From the NCBI RefSeq assembly GCF_030269545.1, contig NZ_BSTN01000007.1, forward strand, positions 62,001-126,000: a DNA stretch of 64,000 bases, read 5' to 3'. The notes under the pieces were generated by a model. The model was not told where the DNA came from. It saw only the letters and a program-made list of their open reading frames with translations, and made no database searches. The stretch's first letter is position 1. Each line of letters opens with the position of its first letter. This DNA is from Actinomadura sp. NBRC 104425. Its GTDB lineage: Bacteria; Actinomycetota; Actinomycetes; Streptosporangiales; Streptosporangiaceae. Shown here piece by piece: positions 8,139-16,998 of this stretch. The position numbers were made by a program, and so were the translations under genes.

Positions 8139-8939
8139 TCACAGCGGCAGCGGAGTCGGCCGCTTGGGCGTGCGGCCGTCGCCGCTGGAACGGCCGGTGG
8201 CGCGGCGCCCGATCCATGGCAGCAGATGGGTGCGGGCCCAGCGCAGGTCCTCGCGGTACATGGTGAGGCGGCCCACGGGCGGGACGTCGTCGGGCCACGG
8301 CTCGCGCCAGTCCTCGTCCACCGGGACGCCGATCACTTCGGCGACGCGCAGCGCCATGCGCCGGTGCCCCTCCGGGGACAGGTGCAGGCGGTCCTCGTGC
8401 CAGGCCCGGGCGTCGCGGAAGACCGGCATGAGCGACCACAGGTCCACCACGGCGCAGCCGCGCCGGTCGGCGATGGCGCGCAGGTGCATGTTGTAGGTGG
8501 CGGCCTTGCCGCGCAGCCGCCGGGAGCCGACGCGGTGGTCGCGCGGGTCGAACCCGGTGAAGACGACGACGTCGGCGCCGCAGCCGCGCAGCCGCCGCAC
8601 GGCGTCGTCGAACTCCACGGCCAGCGCGTCGGGGTCGGTGCCGGGGCGGATGATGTCGTTGCCGCCCGCGCAGAACGTCACCAGGTCCGGCCGCATCTCC
8701 ACGGCCGCCGGCACCTGGTCGGCGACGATCTGCCGCAGCAGCTTGCCGCGCACGGCCAGGTTGGCGTACCGCAGCCCCGGATTGTGCGCGGCCAGGCGCT
8801 CGGCTAGCCGGTCCGCCCAGCCGCGGAAGCGGTCGGGGTCGTCCGGGTACGGGTCCTGCAGCCCCTCGGTGAAGCTGTCGCCGACCGCGACGTACGTCCC
8901 GACCCGCCGGGCGGACACCACGTCCTTCGACTGGTCCAT
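8139..8939 (-). CDS. SGNH/GDSL-type hydrolase (putative esterase)
   Basis: Cytoplasmic SGNH-family hydrolase of 266 aa. Block I is VAVGDSFTEG with nucleophile Ser22; block II Gly lies in NLAVRGK; block III is AGGNDI; and block V is DRLHLSPEGH with the catalytic Asp/His pair. No signal peptide is visible, so the substrate is probably intracellular acyl or lipid esters; the exact substrate cannot be told. I chose the ATG at 8939, 12 codons inside the longest frame, because AGGGGG lies 5 bases upstream. It is the next minus-strand gene after the conservon but separated from it by a strong terminator. Confidence 0.88.
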   Translation of the reverse strand: MDQSKDVVSARRVGTYVAVGDSFTEGLQDPYPDDPDRFRGWADRLAERLAAHNPGLRYANLAVRGKLLRQIVADQVPAAVEMRPDLVTFCAGGNDIIRPGTDPDALAVEFDDAVRRLRGCGADVVVFTGFDPRDHRVGSRRLRGKAATYNMHLRAIADRRGCAVVDLWSLMPVFRDARAWHEDRLHLSPEGHRRMALRVAEVIGVPVDEDWREPWPDDVPPVGRLTMYREDLRWARTHLLPWIGRRATGRSSGDGRTPKRPTPLPL

Positions 8940-9020
8940 AGCAACCCCCTGATACGGCGCAATCCAACCGATCACGACGACATATCATGCAGGGTGCATA
9001 TAACCCTACGCGACCGTAGG

Positions 9021-9061
9021 CACGCGGGCCCGGAGCCGCCGCGCGGCTCCGGGCCCGCGTG
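9021..9061 (-). terminator. 19-bp perfect hairpin terminator after the conservon
   Basis: Arms 9021-9039 and 9043-9061 are perfectly complementary around a 3-base loop, 16 bases past the cvnD stop codon. A second small stem (CCTACG/CGTAGG, 9005-9020) follows in the direction of transcription. Confidence 0.75.
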
Positions 9062-9076
9062 CGCAGGACGCGCCGG

Positions 9077-9754
9077 TCAGGTCCAGCTGGGCGAGGTGCC
9101 CACCGCACCGCCGCTCGGCGGCACCGGCGGCGTGGACGGCGCCGACGGCGGCATCGGCCCGACCGATGCCGAGTGCACCGCCATCGCGTGCTGCACCAGC
9201 GTGATCAGCACCTGCTTGGTGGACTGCCGGCTGCGCGCGTCGCACTTGATGATCGGCACGTGCTTGCTGATCGACAGCGCCTCCCGGATGTCCTCCACCG
9301 CGTACGGGAACTCCCCGTGGAAGCCGTTGACGCCGACCACGAACGGCAGTCCCAGCTCCTCGAAGTAGTCCACGGCCGCGAAGCAGTCCTCCAGGCGGCG
9401 GGTGTCCACCAGCACCACCGCGCCGATCGCACCGCGCACCAGGTCGTCCCACATGAACCAGAACCTGTGCTGGCCGGGCGTGCCGAACAGGTACAGGATC
9501 AGCTCGCTGTCCAGGGAGACGCGGCCGAAGTCCATGGCGACCGTGGTGGTGGTCTTGTCGGGCACCGCCGACAGGTCGTCCACCTCGGCGCTGGCCGCGG
9601 TCATCACCGCCTCGGTGGTGAGCGGCATGATCTCCGAGACGGACCCGACGAAGGTGGTCTTGCCGACGCCGAAGCCGCCGCCGACGACGATCTTGACGGA
9701 CGTCAGCTCGCCGTCCGCGCCGGGCGGCGCGGGTTCAGAGCTTGCGAAGGCCAC
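9077..9754 (-). CDS. cvnD: conservon GTP-binding protein CvnD
   Basis: Small Ras/Mgl-like GTPase of actinobacterial conservons, 225 aa. The G1/P-loop GGGFGVGKTTF is at about 25-35, switch regions follow (TTEAVMTAA), DFGRV resembles the G2/G3 region, LFGTPGQHRFW is the G3 box and VVGVNGF the NKxD-like region. In the family CvnD acts with CvnA-C in a membrane-associated complex affecting development and secondary metabolism. The GTG at 9754 is chosen because it overlaps the cvnC stop region by about 20 bases and has GGGTGC upstream; a longer frame to 9793 is possible but unlikely. Last gene of the conservon, followed by a strong terminator. Confidence 0.93.
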   Translation of the reverse strand: MAFASSEPAPPGADGELTSVKIVVGGGFGVGKTTFVGSVSEIMPLTTEAVMTAASAEVDDLSAVPDKTTTTVAMDFGRVSLDSELILYLFGTPGQHRFWFMWDDLVRGAIGAVVLVDTRRLEDCFAAVDYFEELGLPFVVGVNGFHGEFPYAVEDIREALSISKHVPIIKCDARSRQSTKQVLITLVQHAMAVHSASVGPMPPSAPSTPPVPPSGGAVGTSPSWT

Positions 9755-10175
9755 TGAGCACCCTTTCGAGTAGGCGGAGGTCCGGCTGGGCATTGGCGGG
9801 GCGCGACTGGTGCAGCCGCAGCAGTCCCTCCAGAGCCATGTCGGCGACGAGCACGCGGGCGACGCCGAGCGGGATGCGCAGCAGCGCCGACACCTCGGCG
9901 ACCGAGCGCGCCGACCGGCACAAATCCATGATCGCCCGGTATTCGGGCGTCAGGCTGGAGATGTCGCGGGGCGGGTAGGGCGCCGCCGTGACCAGGGCCT
10001 CGATGGCCAGGTCGTACCGCGGCTTGGTACGGCCCCCGGTCACGGCGTAGGGGCGCACCAGTGAACTGGCCTCACCCTCCGCCCGGGCCTCCGGCGCTGG
10101 GCGTCCCTGGGCCGGATCGCCCGGCCACTGGGGCGGGCCTCCCGGGCCGGGCCCGTAGGGCCTGCCTCGATCCAT
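9735..10175 (-). CDS. cvnC: conservon DUF742 protein CvnC
   Basis: DUF742 protein of 146 aa. The characteristic RPYAVTGGRT segment (about 41-50) is followed by a winged-helix-like region (RDISSLTPEYRAIMDLCRSA, IPLGVARVLVADMALEGLL). The first 40 residues are Pro/Gly-rich and disordered. GGAGG lies 8 bases before the ATG. In conservons this subunit bridges the sensor/roadblock proteins and the GTPase. Its end overlaps the start of cvnD. Confidence 0.92.
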   Translation of the reverse strand: MDRGRPYGPGPGGPPQWPGDPAQGRPAPEARAEGEASSLVRPYAVTGGRTKPRYDLAIEALVTAAPYPPRDISSLTPEYRAIMDLCRSARSVAEVSALLRIPLGVARVLVADMALEGLLRLHQSRPANAQPDLRLLERVLSGLRKL

Positions 10176-10251
10176 CTCGCCGACCTCCGTCCGAGTCAGT
10201 CGCTGCCACTACGGGGGGACGCCGCCCCCGCACCCCCGGGGTCATTACTGG

Positions 10252-10710
10252 TCAATAGCGGGCCGGACCCGCACCCATCTCCGACACCGACGGCCCGCCG
10301 TACGGCGGCTGCTGCTGCCCGTCGCCCGCGGAGCGCAGCGCCGGCGTCAGGACCCGACCCACGCGCTCCACCAGCAACGTCATCTCGTATGCCACCAGGC
10401 CCAGGTCGCAGTCGGGCGCCGCCAGCACGGCGAACACCGAGCCGTTGGCGATGGCCATCACGAACAGCAGCCCGCGGTCCATCTCCACGACGGTCTGGTT
10501 CACCCCGCCGGCATCGAAGATCTTCGCCGCGCCCTGAGTGAGGCTCATCAAGCCCGACGCGATGGCCGACAGCTGGTCGGCCCGCTCCGGTGGGAAACCC
10601 GACGAGTACGCCATCGGCAGCCCGTCGGAGGAGACCACGACGGCGTGGGCGACCTTCGGGACGCGATCCGCGAAGTTCGTCACCAACCAGTTGAGATCCT
10701 GCCCGCTCAC
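10252..10710 (-). CDS. cvnB: conservon roadblock/LC7 protein CvnB
   Basis: Roadblock/LC7 domain protein, 152 aa (DLNWLVTNFADRVPKVAHAVVVSSDGLP, then GLMSLTQGAAKIF and VVEMDRGLLFVMAI). Roadblock proteins act as partners or activators of the Mgl/Cvn GTPase. The C-terminal 25 residues are Gly/Pro/Gln-rich. The start codon overlaps the cvnA stop by 4 bases, indicating translational coupling. A 76-base gap separates it from cvnC. Confidence 0.93.
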   Translation of the reverse strand: MSGQDLNWLVTNFADRVPKVAHAVVVSSDGLPMAYSSGFPPERADQLSAIASGLMSLTQGAAKIFDAGGVNQTVVEMDRGLLFVMAIANGSVFAVLAAPDCDLGLVAYEMTLLVERVGRVLTPALRSAGDGQQQPPYGGPSVSEMGAGPARY

Positions 10711-13700
10711 GGGGTGCCTCCTGTCTCTCCGCCATCCTGTGACGGACCCTCACCATGCGTGCCGGCGGATCCGGCCGCGCCGCGAGCCTCATCGCGTCCG
10801 CGGCGCACGCCGCGCTGCAGGCTCGCGAAACGATTCCGTACGACGTCAGCGGACTGGCTCTGCGCCTGCTCGCGTCGCGCCGCGGCGTTCTGCGGCGTGA
10901 CCGCGCCGGGAACCCGGTTGCGACCGGGCACCCGCTTGGGCAGCCCCGCCGCGGTGCGGCTGCCCGCGACCGGCTTGCGGGTCGCGGCCTCCGCCACCCG
11001 GAAGCCCTCGTCGGCCGGGGACGACCAGCCCTTGGCCGGGTCCCCCGACGCGCCCTCGGTCCGGCGCTGGAACCACTCCGATTGCATCGCATCGAAGATA
11101 GGGGAGCGCTCGGAGGGACGCACACCGCCCTGTGGGGCGGACGAGCCGCGCGCAGGCGGCCGGGCCGCCGGGGGCGTCTGCACCGAAGGCGGGGCGGCCT
11201 GCCCGAACGGCTCGTCCGGGTAGGGGCCGTCCTGGGCGGAGAATTCGTCCGCGGCCGCCGGTTCGGGCGCCGGCGCGTCGTCCCACTGGCCGCCGCCGGG
11301 CTGACGCCGGGCCGGCCTGCCCGGCCTGCCGGGCCGGACGGGCTGCATCGGGCCGGTCTCCCACGACACCTGCCGGGGCCGGTCCTGCTCCGGCACGGCC
11401 GGCTGCGCCTCCGGCACGACCGGTTCCGAGTTGTGCAGATGCGCGCCGGGCTTGCGGACGGGCAGATCGCCGCCGTAGCCGGGGCGGTCGTCGCCGGCGC
11501 GGCCCGGGCGCTCCTCGGCGCCGTAGCCGGGCCGGTCCTCGCCGGCGCCGTACGGGTCGCGGGCGCCGCCGTACGGGTCGCGGGCGCCGCCGTACGGGTC
11601 GCGGCCGCCGGACGCGTGGGAAGCGCGGGCGTCGACGCCGTAGGTGTCCTTCGGCTCGTACTCGCCGCCCATCGGCAGCGGGCCGGTGTTGCCGAACGCC
11701 TGCTGCGGCTCGGCCGGGCCGGACCGCTGCGGCTGCGGGCCGGAGCCGTCGTTGACGGGGAGCGGTCCGGTGGTGTCGGGCGCGCCGTGCGGGCCGGCTC
11801 CGGCCATGGGATGCGGACCGGTGCCGCCGACCGTCGGCAGCGGGCCCGTCCCGCGCAGCATCGGCTGCCCGCCGGTGCCGCCGTACGGGTCGTCGGCCTC
11901 GCCGCGCTGGAACATCCCGCCGCCGGAGCCGCCGGGCCCGGCCATCGCGGACTGCGCCGACACCCCGGCCAGCTGCGGTGACCGCCCCGCCGGGTCGGCG
12001 TCGCGGGAGCCGAAGCCGCGGGTGCCGACACCGCCGCCCTCGCCGGCGCTGATCACCGCGTCCGGCAGCATCACGAACGCGGTGATCCCGCCGCCCTGCG
12101 CGGCGCGCAGCTCGACCCGGATGCCGTGCCGCACCGCCAGGCGGCCGACCACGAACAGGCCCATGCGGCGGGCCGCGGAGAAGTCGATGACCGGCGGGTT
12201 GGCCAGCCGCCAGTTGGCCTGCTCCAGCTCCTCGGCCGACATGCCCACGCCGTTGTCGTTGATCTGCAGCATGGCGCCGCCGCCGCTGAGCAGCTGCCCC
12301 GACACCGTCACCTTGGTGTGCTCGGCGGAGAAGGTGGTGGCGTTCTCCACCAGCTCGGCCAGCAGGTGCACCAGGTCGTTGACGACCGGACCGGAGACGG
12401 TCATGTCGCCCTGCACGCGCACCGCGACCCGCTCGTACTGCTCGACCTCCGACAGCGAGGCGCGCACCACGTCGATCAGCGGCACCGGGCGGTTCCACCG
12501 GCGCACCTGCTCCTGGCCGCCGAGGACCAGCAGGTTCTCGCAGTTGCGGCGCATGCGGGTGGCCAGGTGGTCCAGGCGGAACAGGTTGGCCAGCTGCTCC
12601 TCGTCGCGCTCGCTCTGCTCCAGCTCCTCGATCAGCCGCAGCTGGCGTTCGATCAGGGTCTGGCTGCGCCGCGACAGGTTGACGAACATCGCGTTGATGT
12701 TGCCGCGCAGCACCGCCTCGTCGGCGGCCAGCCGGACCGCCTCGCGGTGGACCTCGTCGAACGCCCGCGCCACCTGGCCGATCTCGTCCTTGGAGTCGAC
12801 GTCGATGGGCTCGACCTCGATGCCCTCGGCGGCGGCCTGCGGGTCGCGCAGCCGGTCCACCAGGCCGGGCAGCCGGGTGCCGGCGACCTCCAGCGCGCCC
12901 TCCTGCAGGCGGCGCAGCGGCCGCACCATCGACCGGGCCACCACGATGACCGCGACCAGGACGACGGCCAGCAGCAGGGCCAGAAGCACCGCGTCGCGGA
13001 CGGTGGCGAACTCGGCGTCGGAGCGCAGCTTGTCGACGCGCTTGCCGAGGTCGGCGCGCAGGCGGGTCTCCACCTGCTGCATCCGGTCGATGCGGGCGGT
13101 GGAGTCGTTCACCCAGTCCTTCGCCTGGCGGGGACCCAGCGGCTGGATGCTCAGCGACGTGCTGCGGGCCGCCAGGGTCAGCGCCTGGGCCCGCGTGTAC
13201 TCCGCCTGGTCCAGCTCGGGACCGGTGACGGTGTCATCGAACAGCCGCTCCTCGGCCAGGTTGGCCGAGGCCCGGAAGTCCGCCATGCTGCGGGTCAGGT
13301 CCGCCCGGGCGTCCTGCACTCCCTGCAGGGTGGCGGTGTCGAACCGGCGGTCCCACAAGGCCGCGGCGATGAGGGCGCGCTCGCGGGAAGCGGCGTCCTT
13401 GGCGCGCGACAGCGACACCAGTGTCAGCAGGCTGCGGGCGGTGTCGGAGTCGGACGAGTCGTAGGCGGCGACGACCAGGTGGGCCAGGATGTCGTCGTTG
13501 AACTCGCTGTACTTGTCGACGACCGGGCCGGGACCCAGCCGGCCGGCCAGCGACCGCAGCGCGCTCAGCGACCGCACCCGGTTGTCGATATTGGCCAGGC
13601 CGAGACGCAGCTGCGTCCCGGTGATGTCCGCGTCGGCGACGGCCTGACGGTATTGACGCGCTGCGGCGTCCACCGCCGACTGGCGCTGCCGCAGGGTGTC

Positions 13701-14042
13701 ATCGTCCACGGCGCGCGCACCGCCCGCGGCGCGCTCGGCCATGGCGTCGCGCTCGTTCTCGAGCGCCTGGGACAGCACACTGAGACGACTACCGACAGTA
13801 GCCAGATCACTGCTGCGCCGATACTCCCCCGCGTTCTCCACGGAAGAGTGGACACGGCCACCGGCCAGCACCGCCGCAACGACCGTCGGGATCGCGATGA
13901 CGGCGATCAGACGCGTGGTCACGCGCCAGTTGCGCAGCCGCAGCCACCCGCCGGAACCCTTCTTGCGCTGGGGTTCCTTGCCGGTAGTGGGCGCTGCCCG
14001 GGGGGACTGCGGGGCGACCTCGGCCCCTTCCGCTGTGCGCAC
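10707..14042 (-). CDS. cvnA: conservon sensor histidine kinase-like protein CvnA
   Basis: 1111 aa membrane sensor. A short basic tail precedes TM1 (about 42-62). A helical extracytoplasmic NIT-type (nitrate-sensing family) domain covers about 65-348. TM2 is 351-371, followed by HAMP (372-445), a helical region with LDHLATRMRRN (His492), and a HATPase_c domain with N-box Asn567 (ELVENATTFS) and DNGVGM. Residues beyond about 690 form a long low-complexity tail with a 7-residue DPYGGAR repeat and GTGPLP/GTGPHP repeats. The tail is far longer than the kinase core and presumably disordered. The GTG start has GGAGGG only 2 bases upstream, so translation initiation may be weak. First gene of the conservon; divergent from the ABC importer. 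Confidence 0.92.
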   Translation of the reverse strand: MRTAEGAEVAPQSPRAAPTTGKEPQRKKGSGGWLRLRNWRVTTRLIAVIAIPTVVAAVLAGGRVHSSVENAGEYRRSSDLATVGSRLSVLSQALENERDAMAERAAGGARAVDDDTLRQRQSAVDAAARQYRQAVADADITGTQLRLGLANIDNRVRSLSALRSLAGRLGPGPVVDKYSEFNDDILAHLVVAAYDSSDSDTARSLLTLVSLSRAKDAASRERALIAAALWDRRFDTATLQGVQDARADLTRSMADFRASANLAEERLFDDTVTGPELDQAEYTRAQALTLAARSTSLSIQPLGPRQAKDWVNDSTARIDRMQQVETRLRADLGKRVDKLRSDAEFATVRDAVLLALLLAVVLVAVIVVARSMVRPLRRLQEGALEVAGTRLPGLVDRLRDPQAAAEGIEVEPIDVDSKDEIGQVARAFDEVHREAVRLAADEAVLRGNINAMFVNLSRRSQTLIERQLRLIEELEQSERDEEQLANLFRLDHLATRMRRNCENLLVLGGQEQVRRWNRPVPLIDVVRASLSEVEQYERVAVRVQGDMTVSGPVVNDLVHLLAELVENATTFSAEHTKVTVSGQLLSGGGAMLQINDNGVGMSAEELEQANWRLANPPVIDFSAARRMGLFVVGRLAVRHGIRVELRAAQGGGITAFVMLPDAVISAGEGGGVGTRGFGSRDADPAGRSPQLAGVSAQSAMAGPGGSGGGMFQRGEADDPYGGTGGQPMLRGTGPLPTVGGTGPHPMAGAGPHGAPDTTGPLPVNDGSGPQPQRSGPAEPQQAFGNTGPLPMGGEYEPKDTYGVDARASHASGGRDPYGGARDPYGGARDPYGAGEDRPGYGAEERPGRAGDDRPGYGGDLPVRKPGAHLHNSEPVVPEAQPAVPEQDRPRQVSWETGPMQPVRPGRPGRPARRQPGGGQWDDAPAPEPAAADEFSAQDGPYPDEPFGQAAPPSVQTPPAARPPARGSSAPQGGVRPSERSPIFDAMQSEWFQRRTEGASGDPAKGWSSPADEGFRVAEAATRKPVAGSRTAAGLPKRVPGRNRVPGAVTPQNAAARREQAQSQSADVVRNRFASLQRGVRRGRDEARGAAGSAGTHGEGPSQDGGETGGTP
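11545..11610. repeat. 21-bp tandem repeat inside cvnA
   Basis: Three consecutive 21-bp units encode DPYGGAR repeats in the disordered C-terminal tail of CvnA. A diverged copy (DRPGYG-type) flanks them. The exact repeats make copy-number change between strains likely. Confidence 0.7.
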
Positions 14043-14365
14043 TGCCCTCCGCTACCTCTCAATGGACGACCGCTCGCGGCCCACATGCCCCGAACGCGAT
14101 TCGGATTGATTTCGCGCCCCAAGAGCCTCTGCGGGCGAGCGCGGAACATTGCAACACAGAGCCACCACCACAGCCAACCCGAATGATCACACAGGTCATG
14201 ACTTGTGATGAATGAGCCGAAGATGTCACAGATTGTTTACAGCTGTTCACATTTGTACATGTAAAGCGGCATCTTACGACCATGTCCCGCGCCCGTACGC
14301 TACGCTCCCCGACCGTTGAAAGATCACATTGATCAACCCTCCCCCGCATCACGGAGCGTTGCCAA
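14043..14365. other. divergent promoter region between conservon and ABC importer
   Basis: A 323-base stretch, distinctly more AT-rich than the rest around 14140-14280, drives cvnA leftward and the importer rightward. I see an inverted repeat ATCACA-N12-TGTGAT (14186-14209), with a smaller palindrome GTCATGAC offset inside it. There is also a separated TTTACA/TGTAAA pair in 14235-14265. These could be binding sites for a regulator not encoded in the window. No open frame is convincing. Confidence 0.5.
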
Positions 14366-15355
14366 ATGCATGCACTCCATCGCCGCACCCTGCTAGCCGG
14401 CGCCCTCGCCCTGACCGTGGCCGCCTCGGCGGCCGCCTGCGGTGACTCCGATGAGAAGGAGTCGGCCAACGGCCTGGAGCAGTCCGAGATCACCGTCGGC
14501 ACCATGCTGGTCGGTGACACCGCCCCGCTGCAGCTGGCCATCAGCCGCGGCCTGTTCAAGGCCGAGGGCCTGACGGTCAAGACCCAGGTGATCAACGGTG
14601 GCGCGGAGGCCATCCCGCGCCTCAAGAGCGGCCAGCTCGACATCTCGTTCGGTAACTACGTCTCGTTCTTCAACGCCGCCGCCACCGGGGCGCTGAAGCC
14701 GAAGATCGTCGCCGAGGCGTCGCAGACCGCCCCCAAGACGCACACGCTGCTGGTCGCCAAGGACTCCCCGATCCGCAGCATCGCCGATCTGAAGGGCAAG
14801 AAGATCGGCGTCAACACCAAGCGCAACGTGGGCACGCTGCTGGTGCGCTCGGCCGCCAAGCCCGCGGGCGTCGAACTCGACGAGGACAAGAATTTCGTCG
14901 AGGTGCCGCCGCCCAACATGGAGGCCGCGCTCAAGTCCGGCAGTGTCGACGCCGTCCAGGCGATCGAGCCGTTCGGCACCCAGATCCAGCAGAAGCTGGG
15001 CGCCCGGCTGCTGGCCGACCTGTCCACCGGGGCCACCGCGGACTTCCCGCTCGCCGGCTACGCCACCACCGAGGAGTTCGCCAACAAGAACCCCAAGACG
15101 GTCGCCGCCTTCCAGCGCGCGATCGTCAAGGCGCAGGGCATGGCCGCCGACCGCAAGGTGGTGCAGGACATCCTGCCCAAGTACGCGCGCGGCATCGACG
15201 CCAACGTCGCCGCCACGATGGTGTACACCGCCTACCCGACGTCGCTGAACGCGACCCGGCTGCAGCGCGTGGCCGACGTCATGCAGCAGTTCGGGATCGC
15301 CAGCCAGCGCATCGACGTCAAGCCGCTGCTGATCTCGGGGGCGACGTCCGGATGA
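14366..15355 (+). CDS. ABC transporter substrate-binding lipoprotein (nitrate/sulfonate/taurine type)
   Basis: 329 aa NMT1/SsuA-like periplasmic-type binding protein. A basic N-terminus and hydrophobic stretch end in the lipobox SAAAC, with lipidated Cys25. The mature part shows the family blocks TAPLQLAISRGLFKAEGL, IPRLKSGQLDISFGNYVSF and LKGKKIGVN. Relatives bind nitrate, alkanesulfonates, taurine or pyrimidine precursors; the ligand cannot be decided from sequence. ACGGAG lies 9 bases before the ATG. The stop overlaps the next start (ATGA). First gene of an importer operon with two permeases and an ATPase. Confidence 0.9.
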   Translation: MHALHRRTLLAGALALTVAASAAACGDSDEKESANGLEQSEITVGTMLVGDTAPLQLAISRGLFKAEGLTVKTQVINGGAEAIPRLKSGQLDISFGNYVSFFNAAATGALKPKIVAEASQTAPKTHTLLVAKDSPIRSIADLKGKKIGVNTKRNVGTLLVRSAAKPAGVELDEDKNFVEVPPPNMEAALKSGSVDAVQAIEPFGTQIQQKLGARLLADLSTGATADFPLAGYATTEEFANKNPKTVAAFQRAIVKAQGMAADRKVVQDILPKYARGIDANVAATMVYTAYPTSLNATRLQRVADVMQQFGIASQRIDVKPLLISGATSG

Positions 15356-16131
15356 TCGCTCCCCGGCGCTTGCTCCTGGGCGCCGCCGGCGTGGTCGGGG
15401 CGATCCTCGTCGTCGAGGCGGTCAACCGGCTCGGCCTGGTCGACGGGGACGCCCTGCCCGCCGCTTCGACGATCCTGTCGGAGGCGGGACGGCTGGCCGT
15501 CGACGGCGACTTCCTGGTCGACGTCGGCGACACGGTGCGCGCCTGGGCCGGCGGGCTGGCGCTGGCGGTGGCCGTCGCCGTCCCCCTCGGCGTCCTGCTC
15601 GGCGCGGTGCCCCTGCTGGGCACCGCCTCCCGCTTCCTGGTGGAGATGTGCCGCCCCATCCCGTCGGTGGCGCTGATCCCGTTGGTGCTCATCATGTTCT
15701 CCTCGGTCACCCAGCAGAAGATGGCGCTGATCTTCTACGCCTCGCTGTGGCCGATATTGATCAATACGCTGTACGCGCTGCGCGACGTGGACCCGGTCGC
15801 CAAGGAGAGCCTGCGCGCGTTCGGTTTCGGCGAGGGATCGGTGCTGTGGCGGGTGTCGCTGCCCAGCGCCGGCCCGTTCATCGCCACCGGCGTGCGCATC
15901 GCCGCGTCCGTCGGGCTCGTCGTCGTCATCAGCGCCGAGCTGCTGGCGGGCGGCGGCGAGGGCATCGGCGTCTTCCTGATGGAGAGCCAGTCCGGCGGCG
16001 GCGACACCGATGTCATGCTCGCCGGCGCGTGCTGGGCGGGTGTCCTGGGGCTGGCCGCCAACGCGGCCCTGGTCGGCCTGGAGCGGTTCGCCTTCCGCTG
16101 GAACACCGCCCGTGTGGAGGGGGTGTCATGA
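15352..16131 (+). CDS. ABC transporter permease 1 (SsuC/TauC type)
   Basis: 259 aa, about six membrane helices, BPD_transp_1 domain. The cytoplasmic EAA-like loop that contacts the ATPase is seen around ESLRAFGFGEGSVLWRVSLPSAGPF (the usual family signature with conserved Gly and Pro). It overlaps the binding-protein stop by 4 bases and the second permease by 4 bases, so the three genes are translationally coupled. With the adjacent permease it likely forms a heterodimeric channel. Confidence 0.9.
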   Translation: MIAPRRLLLGAAGVVGAILVVEAVNRLGLVDGDALPAASTILSEAGRLAVDGDFLVDVGDTVRAWAGGLALAVAVAVPLGVLLGAVPLLGTASRFLVEMCRPIPSVALIPLVLIMFSSVTQQKMALIFYASLWPILINTLYALRDVDPVAKESLRAFGFGEGSVLWRVSLPSAGPFIATGVRIAASVGLVVVISAELLAGGGEGIGVFLMESQSGGGDTDVMLAGACWAGVLGLAANAALVGLERFAFRWNTARVEGVS

Positions 16132-16925
16132 CGCGGTTGCTGCGCGCGGCCGCCGAGCGGCTGTGGCTGGTCGTGCTCGCGGTGGTCGCCTGGGAGATCG
16201 GCACCCGGGCGGTGCAGGAGGAGTACTTCCCGCCGCCGTCGAAGATCGTCTCGGCGCTGCACGAGATGTGGTTCTCCGGCCCGGCGTCCCGGCTGTTCCT
16301 CACCGACAAGGCGGTGGACGACTTCTCCACCAGCCTGGGCCACCTGTTCGCCGGCTGGCTGCTGTCCTGCGTCGTCGGCGTCGCGCTGGGCGTGGCGATC
16401 GGCCGCTCCCGCACGCTGAACGACCTGCTGGACCCGCTGCTGCAGTTCCTGCGGGCGGTGCCGCCGCCCACCCTGCTGCCGTTCTTCATCATGGTGTTCC
16501 AGCTGGGCGCCACCATGCAGATCATCACGATCGCGTTCAGCGTGGTGTGGCCGGTGCTGCTCAACAGCGCCGACGGCGTGCGCACCGTGGACTCCCTGCA
16601 GTTGGAGACCGCGCGGGTGTTCGGGCTGTCGCGGTACCAGCGCCTGGCGACGGTGATCCTGCCGGCCGCCGCCCCGAAGATCTTCGCGGGGCTGCGGGTC
16701 AGCCTGGGCTTCGCGCTGATCCTGATGGTGCTGTCGGAGCTGGTGGGCAGCACCGCGGGCATCGGCGCGCAGCTGATCGGCGCGCAACGCGACTTCGACC
16801 TGCCCGCAATGTGGGCGGGGATCGTCATCCTCGGCGTGCTGGGACTGCTGTTCAACGGGGTGTTCGTGCTGCTGGAACGGCGGCTGCTCGCCTGGCACAG
16901 CGGTGCCCGCAGGCTGGCCAACTGA
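16128..16925 (+). CDS. ABC transporter permease 2 (SsuC/TauC type)
   Basis: 265 aa membrane permease, paralogous to the preceding gene. The coupling loop is ARVFGLSRYQRLATVILP, followed by APKIFAGLRVSLGFALI. About six helices are predicted. I chose the ATG at 16128 because it forms an ATGA overlap with the first permease; the longest open frame runs upstream inside that gene and is a shadow. Two different permease genes rather than one suggest a heterodimer, as in some nitrate and aromatic sulfonate importers. Confidence 0.9.
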   Translation: MTRLLRAAAERLWLVVLAVVAWEIGTRAVQEEYFPPPSKIVSALHEMWFSGPASRLFLTDKAVDDFSTSLGHLFAGWLLSCVVGVALGVAIGRSRTLNDLLDPLLQFLRAVPPPTLLPFFIMVFQLGATMQIITIAFSVVWPVLLNSADGVRTVDSLQLETARVFGLSRYQRLATVILPAAAPKIFAGLRVSLGFALILMVLSELVGSTAGIGAQLIGAQRDFDLPAMWAGIVILGVLGLLFNGVFVLLERRLLAWHSGARRLAN

Positions 16926-16998
16926 AACGACCAGGGGGGCGCGGGGGCCGCCCCCCGCGAGCACAAGCCTCGCTACCACCAACAGAAGGGTTGTCGTC

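Noticed and set aside
11545..11610. Regular short repeats that could suggest a CRISPR array
   Set aside because: The repeats are contiguous 21-bp units in frame within cvnA, with no spacers and no cas genes.
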